Part shown: positions 39,980 through 45,485 of the stretch, piece by piece
Layout: every line of letters starts with the position of its first letter
How positions within the stretch are numbered: the first letter of the stretch is position 1
Source of the DNA: Nitrospirota bacterium
GTDB lineage: Bacteria > Nitrospirota > Nitrospiria > JACQBZ01
Length of the DNA stretch: 45,485 nt
Assembly: GCA_016201865.1 (NCBI GenBank)
Contig: JACQCA010000023.1
Coordinates: forward strand, 1-45,485
Direction: 5' to 3'
Position numbers and translations under genes: made by a program
Notes under the pieces: generated by a model
Database searches by the model: none
Told to the model about the DNA's origin: nothing
What the model saw: the letters and a program-made list of their open reading frames with translations, nothing else

Positions 39980-40705
39980 TTATTTCTTTTTAAGTTCGAC
40001 GGCCACGGCGGTATCCGCCCTGGCCTTGACCACGACTTCCTTGGTCTCCCTGGAAAGCGTCTCGTGCCAGATCTCCATCTTGTAGGTTCCGGGCGGCACA
40101 TCCGTGAGACTAAACTTTCCGTGTTCGTCCGTCACGGCTACATAGGGATTATCCGTCGCCATGATCCAGGCGCCCATCCATTTATGGATATCGCATTGTG
40201 TCTTGATCGTCTCATTCGCCGTGAATTTCGCCTCGATCAACGGCAGGGATTTCGGCTGGGCCTTGTTGACCGGATCGTTCTCGATGCTGAAGGTATGAAC
40301 GTTGTGCGTGATCGGATCGCTGTTCTTGATCTGAAGCGTTCCTCCCACCGTTACCACCACGACATGCGGATCGAAGTGACATTTGTTCTGGTCCAGCACG
40401 CTCTTGGCCGCAGTCTCCAGTTTCTTGCCCTTGGCGATGTTCGTCAAACGGACGACCGCAAATTTGATCGATTTATCCGCGCCCATCACCAGCGCATCGG
40501 ATGGTTTGGTCTTGCCGCAGACTTCCTGATCCTTATTGATATCGGGCGCCTTGACTTCAGGCGCCGCGCCGTTTAATTTGACCGTCCCGCTGATGCTTCC
40601 CCCGTCCGTCACCGCGCCCCCCTCATAGGCCCAGGAGAGTCGGGCGGACGTTCCGGATAAAGCAACCAGGATCAAAGCCGTCTTCACACACACTGTCATT
40701 TTCAT
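39980..40705 (-). CDS. Exported cupredoxin-like protein with carboxypeptidase-regulatory repeats
   Basis: 241 residues, signal peptide ending near SARLSWA. A cupredoxin-like core has GGTLQIKNSDPITHNVHTF (H134 or H137) and TQCDIHKWMGAW with C171-x2-H174-x2-M177, a His-Cys-His-Met set expected for a type 1 copper site. An Ig-like regulatory segment is also present (DEHGKFSLTDVPPGTYKMEIW). Two extra Cys (63, 109) could form a disulfide. It lies between the two oxidase modules, so a copper electron carrier feeding a bd-like oxidase is plausible. GGAGG precedes ATG 40705. Confidence 0.78.
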   Translation of the reverse strand: MKMTVCVKTALILVALSGTSARLSWAYEGGAVTDGGSISGTVKLNGAAPEVKAPDINKDQEVCGKTKPSDALVMGADKSIKFAVVRLTNIAKGKKLETAAKSVLDQNKCHFDPHVVVVTVGGTLQIKNSDPITHNVHTFSIENDPVNKAQPKSLPLIEAKFTANETIKTQCDIHKWMGAWIMATDNPYVAVTDEHGKFSLTDVPPGTYKMEIWHETLSRETKEVVVKARADTAVAVELKKK

Positions 40706-40747
40706 TTTAGATTCCTCCCTGCATAATAATTACGTTGATTACGAACC

Positions 40748-42316
40748 TCATGACCGTTGCCGCAGCCGGCGGATCATCCACCACTGAAGGCCGGCCGCAA
40801 CCGCCACCCCGATGACCGGGTAGATAAAAACCGTCTTCGCCAGAGGCGGCTCCATTAAAAAGTAATACCAATGCGAGATCGCCATCTTTGCGCCCGTTTC
40901 GCCGTTCGAACCGTCCCATGCGAAAAACGCGATCGGAATGAACTTTCCCGGCTCCAGCTGAATGTCCTGCGCCGTGTTTCCGGTCCGGAGGGGACGCTTC
41001 AGTACGACCCGATAGCGACCGTTCTTAAATTCCCCGACCCCCCTCGTCTCCTGACTCGTGGAGGGCTGGGCGACCAAACGGGCGATGCCGTTTCCGTTCA
41101 TTTCGGTCACCGTCCCGTCGGCCGATTCGCCGACGGACCAACGCAGAAGCTGAACCGCCAGTTCCGGATCCCCCATCAAAAAGAACGGCCGTTTTGTGCC
41201 GGTCGGAATCTGGACGGGCAGTTGAACCGCAACGGCATCTTCAAAAATCCCCTTCGAAGAATCCGGGCGGCTGTTCGTCGGATCATCCCAGGTCAGATGG
41301 AATGCGACTTCCCGATCGTTATAAACCGCCTTCACCTCGATCTGATTGCCGGTGGGCGTAAACATTCGCGGTTCCTTGATCACCTGACCGACCAAGGGAA
41401 AATCAAACGCCTCCTGCGCAAGCCAAAAGGGATCGCCCGGCTTGGCCGGAATTTCGCTCTCGACGCGACGCGCCCGGAGGACCACCTTCAGAGATGGAAC
41501 ATCCCCGCTGGGGTCCGGCCAGAGCGACATAATATAATTGATCAGATGCCAGGTCTTGTCATTGTCAAGACTGTCGGCAAAGGACGGCATCGGCGTTCCG
41601 GAGATGCCGCTTTGAAGCCGGAGGTAGAGATCGTTGGGGGCATGCCCTCCCCGGAAGTTCCACGGCTTGGTCAGATTGGCCGGCCGGATCGGATAGTTCC
41701 AGTCATCCGTCAGTTCCGGCGCGGACGGACCATCGGCCCGTCCCTCATCACCATGGCACTTGAAACATTCCATATCATGAAAAAGTTGCTTCCCCTTGGC
41801 AATGCTGTCGGCGCCGGATGCGATTTGTTTTCCGATCACAACCGGCTTGGGCGCGTCCTTGGTCCGGGCGAAGCGCCGTGAAAACGTTTTGATATACGGG
41901 ACGAGCTGCCGGCGATCCGGCTCCTTAAGCGCATGTTCCCATCTCGGCATTCCGGTGCCGGGCATCCCCTTCGTAATCACGTTGAACAGGTCCTGATCGG
42001 ATGGAAGCTGGCCGTTGACGGTCGACCGGATCTTAAACAATCCCGTCCTGAAATCACGCGGCCGCGGCCGGAGAAAATCGGCCGCCGGTCCGGCCCCGTC
42101 GCCCTCTTCGCCATGACAGTTGATGCACCATTTCTGGTAGATCTTCTTCCCGGCCTCGATCTCCGGCGAACCGGCCGCCGGCGCCTGAGCGGCCGGTTCC
42201 TCCGCCATTGTGATCGAGAACGATAAGGCAAGAACCGTCCCGGACAGGACCAGAATCGGGAGTCCTGCCGAGATTCGGCCCGGAGCCATTTCTATCTTCA
42301 ATGGATTTATTGCCAT
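40748..42316 (-). CDS. Dihaem cytochrome c with EB_dh (NxrC-like) domain, first module
   Basis: 522 residues from ATG 42316; the open frame extends to 42589 but overlaps the upstream cytochrome gene, whose stop is at 42307. Signal or anchor at about 18-38, then cytochrome c domains with KWCINCHGEEGDGAGPAAD and MECFKCHGDEGRADGPS. An EB_dh domain (about 280-495; AVYNDREVAFHLTWDD, YRVVLKRPLRTG, IAFFAWDGSNGETGAK) and a C-terminal membrane helix (about 495-515) follow. Same domain order and many identical blocks as 34417-36036. Confidence 0.85.
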   Translation of the reverse strand: MAINPLKIEMAPGRISAGLPILVLSGTVLALSFSITMAEEPAAQAPAAGSPEIEAGKKIYQKWCINCHGEEGDGAGPAADFLRPRPRDFRTGLFKIRSTVNGQLPSDQDLFNVITKGMPGTGMPRWEHALKEPDRRQLVPYIKTFSRRFARTKDAPKPVVIGKQIASGADSIAKGKQLFHDMECFKCHGDEGRADGPSAPELTDDWNYPIRPANLTKPWNFRGGHAPNDLYLRLQSGISGTPMPSFADSLDNDKTWHLINYIMSLWPDPSGDVPSLKVVLRARRVESEIPAKPGDPFWLAQEAFDFPLVGQVIKEPRMFTPTGNQIEVKAVYNDREVAFHLTWDDPTNSRPDSSKGIFEDAVAVQLPVQIPTGTKRPFFLMGDPELAVQLLRWSVGESADGTVTEMNGNGIARLVAQPSTSQETRGVGEFKNGRYRVVLKRPLRTGNTAQDIQLEPGKFIPIAFFAWDGSNGETGAKMAISHWYYFLMEPPLAKTVFIYPVIGVAVAAGLQWWMIRRLRQRS

Positions 42317-43041
42317 GTTCTCGGTTTCCAACCCGTTTGCTCGTATAGATACATCACGACGGCCCAGCGCTCTTCCGTATTCAGCATATCTTCCCATTTC
42401 GGCATGGCCGAATTCCAGGGCGTGGATTCGGCCGGAAGGCCGGGGCCGCCCGTGCTGACCCGCCAGAAAACGAACGACTCCTGCAGCTGGGCGATCGTTC
42501 CGGCATCCATGAAATTCGCCGGCGGTAGATTGAAGCCATGCGCAAAGTGGCCTTCTCCGTCGAATCGATCGCCGTGACAGTAAAAACAATTTTGGAAATA
42601 AATCTTCGAGCCCAGTTTGATATAGTCCTGATATTTTTCGGGCCGCTGCCGCAACGGGTTGTTCAATCCCGCCACCTCAAACGGCGGGGCGGGATGCACC
42701 ACCCGCTGTTCGGCCGGTGGATTATAGCTGGGTTTGACCTTGTTGTAGACGCCCCATCCAATGAACAGGGGAATCATCGCAAGAACGATCAATCGAACCC
42801 CCTGCCAAACCGCGCCGCGATCAGACCTTCCGCGAAAGAACTCCTCAATCGGCAGTGTAAACTCATTCCAAACGTCGTCATAGATCGAGACATAGACCAG
42901 CACGCCGACGACCGTGAGCGACATGTACATGAAGACCAGACTGAAGGGAAGCGGTGGTTGGATCACAAACCGGATCAGGATGTAGATCCCGATCACCACT
43001 CCGACTACTTTGGCCAATATCGGTATGCGTCGCTTCGGCAT
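42307..43041 (-). CDS. Monohaem membrane cytochrome c, first module
   Basis: 244 residues. N-terminal membrane helices at about 8-27, 33-53 and 80-98, then one cytochrome c domain with FQNCFYCHGDRFDGEGHFAHG and Met in PWNSAMPKWEDMLNTEERW. Paralogue of 36033-36872. It begins 1 nt after the dihaem gene's stop and overlaps the EB_dh gene by 10 nt, consistent with a tightly coupled operon. Confidence 0.86.
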   Translation of the reverse strand: MPKRRIPILAKVVGVVIGIYILIRFVIQPPLPFSLVFMYMSLTVVGVLVYVSIYDDVWNEFTLPIEEFFRGRSDRGAVWQGVRLIVLAMIPLFIGWGVYNKVKPSYNPPAEQRVVHPAPPFEVAGLNNPLRQRPEKYQDYIKLGSKIYFQNCFYCHGDRFDGEGHFAHGFNLPPANFMDAGTIAQLQESFVFWRVSTGGPGLPAESTPWNSAMPKWEDMLNTEERWAVVMYLYEQTGWKPRTWQ

Positions 43042-43042
43042 C

Positions 43043-43795
43043 TTAATTCCCTGTTTTCCCGCCCGTCTTCGGGGTGAGCGTTTGGAGATAGGCCATCAAA
43101 TCGTCCAGATCTTTCACGGACAGCTTTCTGTTAAAGTCGGGATGCGGTGGTTTGCCTTCCGTTCCACCGGCCGGCCGGACGACCGCCGCGCGCAACGACT
43201 CCTCGCTTGCGTATTTGCCCAGGATGGCCGACATCTGCTTATGGCAGTCGGCGCAGGCCAGATGGCCGAAGACGCCGCGTCCCGCCTCGGAATCGCCCGT
43301 GATTTTGGGCGGCGGAAGAAAGGCCGCGAGCTCCCGCGGTTCGATCGTCACCTCGCCGCCCAGTTGCTGGACAAACGCCATCACCGCCAGCAGTTCGGCA
43401 TCGCTCAGATTCACCGGAGGTTTGTTGATCCGGGGCATCTGGGCCGGGAACGGCTTGGGCGGACTGGACGTATAGTCCTTGTAGATGTATTTGTCCGGCT
43501 GGGTCAGCGACTCGTAAATGAATTCCCGCGTCAATTTTGCGCCGACGCCTTCAAGATTAGGGGCCCGGGCCCCTTCACTGGGTCCGATCGTATGGCAGAG
43601 GGCACACTGCCCTTTCCCAAAAAATATTTTTTTTCCGATCAGCACCAGATCGGCCTTGGTCTTGATCTGGGCCGGATCGAGATTCTCTTTCACGGGAGGA
43701 AGAGAGGCCTGTTGCGGAATGCTGGATGCCATCATATAAAAGAGGCCCAGGATCACCAGGACGAAAGCCAGGACTTTTAAGAAATCCTTCGACAT
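43043..43795 (-). CDS. Dihaem cytochrome c, first module
   Basis: 250 residues. N-terminal anchor LAFVLVILGLFYMMASSI, then GKGQCALCHTIGPSEGARAPNL (about 64) and HLACADCHKQMSAILGKY (about 180). The block EGARAPNLEGVGAKL parallels SAIRAPNLGAHGSDF in the 36888-37928 protein, although this one is about 95 residues shorter. It follows the oxidase gene by 41 nt. Confidence 0.85.
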   Translation of the reverse strand: MSKDFLKVLAFVLVILGLFYMMASSIPQQASLPPVKENLDPAQIKTKADLVLIGKKIFFGKGQCALCHTIGPSEGARAPNLEGVGAKLTREFIYESLTQPDKYIYKDYTSSPPKPFPAQMPRINKPPVNLSDAELLAVMAFVQQLGGEVTIEPRELAAFLPPPKITGDSEAGRGVFGHLACADCHKQMSAILGKYASEESLRAAVVRPAGGTEGKPPHPDFNRKLSVKDLDDLMAYLQTLTPKTGGKTGN

Positions 43796-43836
43796 GCGTT
43801 TTCTCTATATATGAATTTAATAATCCTTGCCGCAAA

Positions 43837-45485
43837 TCATCGAGCCGCCGCCTTGGTCGCTGTCAACGGGGGCGGCGGCGCTCCTTTTTCGGTCTTTCCG
43901 TCCTTCTCGGCCGAGAGCGATGCGACCCAGAAGATGAAGCTGACAAACAGACAGAACGCAAGCGTGGAAAACGCGATCAGCAATGCCGCATCCCCGAGCG
44001 CCGGAGAGAAGGCATATTTCGAGGTGTCCTCCAGGACGCCGTAGATATGCCAATGCACGCGCGACGCGGAGCGGGCATATCCCATCAGGCTCATCAACAG
44101 GATGACCATGATCGCGTTCAACACAAGGGCGTATGAAGCCCGCGCCGGCATCCGGCCCCAATGGAGCGCTGTTTCCTTCGCACCCTTCGTGGACAGCACG
44201 ACGAGGATCGTCACGACGATCAGCGTCCCGATCACCGTCCCAACCTGTGAAACAGAAAGCACATAAATCCGGACGATCGCCGGCACGTAATAGCCGTAGA
44301 TGCCGGCCCAGATGACATAGACGGCCGCGAGGCCGATCAGGATGAACGGAACTTTTCGCGCCGACTTCGCCCAACTCACGGTCTCGATCTTGTTCGCGCG
44401 CCAGTACATCAAAAAGCTGGCGAAGGTGATCAGGATCATCAGGTTCGAGACGGTCATCTTAGCCGACATGACTCCGAAGCGGCTCAGCAACGGATGGTGC
44501 GTGCCGCCGATCGCGCGGGCCTCCTGGAGACTGGCCACCATGCTGTGCGGCGTCATCCAGATGCCGAAGCAGATCAGAAGCGCCGTTGTGAATCCCAGGA
44601 TGTACTTTTTATGTTTTTGCGAGTCTTCCGTCCGGTGGGCCAGCCCCAGCCAGAAATAATAATTACTGCCCAGAAACAGGACGCCGATCAGGACCGCCTG
44701 AAGGATGAACAGCCAGGACAGGAATCCTCCCATCAGGGTGATCCCCATCTGCTGGTTGTATCGGTAGATTTCCATGGTAAGCCAGTATCCCGCAAACGGA
44801 AGCGGCAGCAGGCCGAACACCCCGATGAAGTTGCCGATGTAGCCCATCCAGTCGTAATGCGCCCGTTCCTCGGCCGTCTTGGCTCCCATTAACCGTATGC
44901 CGGCATACGCGCCACAGATGAAGCCGCCCAGGACGACATTGGCGATCAGACGATGGATGTTTACCGGCCACCAGGTCGGGTTATGAGCCGCGGCCCAGCT
45001 TCGCTCCCATCCCGTCAGCCCCTCCGGAAGAACAACGGGGCTGTTCTGGTAGGTGCCCCAGGCGTTCGCCACGATCATGATCATCAGACCGAACACATTC
45101 AGCAGAAAACCGAGGAAGAGATGCCATCCCTTGCGTTGGCTCATCGCATCCCAGCCGTACCAATAAAGATAGAGGGTGACGGTTTCGAGAAGAAACAAAG
45201 AGGCATAGACGAAGTAGGAGGTGTAGAAAACGTCTGACAGGGTGTTCATGAACTTGGGGTACAAACCCACCAACAGGAACAGAAAGATCGCCCCGAACAA
45301 TGCCGTCGTCGAATACGCGGCCGTAAGCAGCTTCGTAAATTCTTTGGCCAGCTTGTCGTAGCGGGGATCCTTCGTTCGTACGCCGATGATCTCGCAGACC
45401 CAGGCAAAGATCGGGACCCCCAGTACGAAACCCGCAAACAGGAGATGGATCTGAGCCACTATCCAGATCAGGTTTCGGCTGCCGA
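43837..45485 (-). CDS. Cytochrome bd-like oxidase subunit I (CydA-like), first module, N-terminus outside window
   Basis: About 549 residues visible; the frame continues to the right edge (SRNLIWIVAQIHLLFAGFVLG), matching SRIAIWIIAELHLMFGAFVLG of the second copy. A GTG at 45459 is internal, not a start. Conserved positions: the His of AQIHLLF, the Glu of LFLLETVTLYLYWYGW and the His of WWPVNIHRLIANV. ERAHYDWMGYIGNF is identical in both paralogues. About 12-13 membrane helices, Pro/Ala-rich tail, no cydB. It begins the first of two tandem respiratory modules. Confidence 0.86.
   Translation of the reverse strand, partial: GSRNLIWIVAQIHLLFAGFVLGVPIFAWVCEIIGVRTKDPRYDKLAKEFTKLLTAAYSTTALFGAIFLFLLVGLYPKFMNTLSDVFYTSYFVYASLFLLETVTLYLYWYGWDAMSQRKGWHLFLGFLLNVFGLMIMIVANAWGTYQNSPVVLPEGLTGWERSWAAAHNPTWWPVNIHRLIANVVLGGFICGAYAGIRLMGAKTAEERAHYDWMGYIGNFIGVFGLLPLPFAGYWLTMEIYRYNQQMGITLMGGFLSWLFILQAVLIGVLFLGSNYYFWLGLAHRTEDSQKHKKYILGFTTALLICFGIWMTPHSMVASLQEARAIGGTHHPLLSRFGVMSAKMTVSNLMILITFASFLMYWRANKIETVSWAKSARKVPFILIGLAAVYVIWAGIYGYYVPAIVRIYVLSVSQVGTVIGTLIVVTILVVLSTKGAKETALHWGRMPARASYALVLNAIMVILLMSLMGYARSASRVHWHIYGVLEDTSKYAFSPALGDAALLIAFSTLAFCLFVSFIFWVASLSAEKDGKTEKGAPPPPLTATKAAAR

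Noticed and set aside
42317-42589. 91-residue N-terminal extension of the EB_dh cytochrome
   Set aside because: It overlaps the monohaem cytochrome gene in another frame and is Arg/Gly-rich shadow sequence. ATG 42316 precedes the hydrophobic signal segment.
1-45485. tRNA or rRNA genes, CRISPR arrays, origin of replication
   Set aside because: Nothing resembling tRNA or rRNA genes, direct-repeat arrays with spacers, or DnaA-box clusters was recognised by eye. A covariance-model scan was not possible.

Overview
The window looks like chromosomal DNA of a Nitrospirota-like bacterium (Nitrospira or Ca. Manganitrophus type). This is an inference from gene content. It carries two tandem modules of large cytochrome bd-like oxidases without a cydB, each beside cytochromes c fused to an ethylbenzene-dehydrogenase-gamma (NxrC-like) domain. 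It also carries a porin-cytochrome electron conduit. The window contains 68 CXXCH haem c motifs by my count. Core genes are fairly GC-rich; a visibly AT-rich patch lies at about 3.69-4.73 kb.

Region 1 (1-5062) is a gene-flux zone around gatC-panD-gatA on the minus strand. It holds the 5' end of an IS3-type transposase, a DUF4258/DUF2283 pair, a nucleotidyltransferase pair inserted next to gatC with an 18-codon gatC 5' fragment left beyond it, two paralogous AT-rich unknown genes, and a minimal nucleotidyltransferase. Region 2 (5062-14167) is housekeeping: glmS (disrupted by a frameshifting deletion of about 35 nt) and glmU on the minus strand, then on the plus strand a YhaN-like SMC ATPase, tmk, holB and metG. 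A back-to-back pair of near-consensus sigma-70 promoters separates glmU from the ATPase.

Region 3 (14254-21782, minus strand) is the most interesting part. A 15-haem cytochrome (frameshifted) and a 12-haem cytochrome are each preceded by a homologous promoter, a GEMM-I class cyclic dinucleotide riboswitch and an overlapping intrinsic terminator. The second unit continues into a TPR/beta-barrel outer-membrane protein, a dihaem membrane cytochrome b and a 24-haem modular cytochrome. Both aptamers have A where the c-di-GMP-binding type has G (Vc2 position 20). That is the signature of the subclass that senses 3',3'-cGAMP in Geobacter. P1 and the terminator compete for the same strand, so both are predicted to be ON switches. 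Together this reads as a second-messenger-gated extracellular electron transfer system.

Region 4 (21876-30822) has a thiolase/FadB-type beta-oxidation pair, an alpha-glucan phosphorylase, a DUF3386 protein, a ChaN-PDZ lipoprotein, an AmpG-like permease and a PilZ protein. Region 5 (30921-45485, minus strand) is a respiratory cluster. Two paralogous blocks are each ordered CydA-like oxidase, dihaem cytochrome c, membrane monohaem cytochrome c, then dihaem cytochrome c with EB_dh domain. The first block ends in a cupredoxin-like protein. The second continues into an orphan ATP-synthase c-subunit, another dihaem cytochrome, a small exported protein, a pentahaem cytochrome and a small periplasmic protein with its own promoter and terminator. 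The first oxidase gene runs off the right edge of the window.
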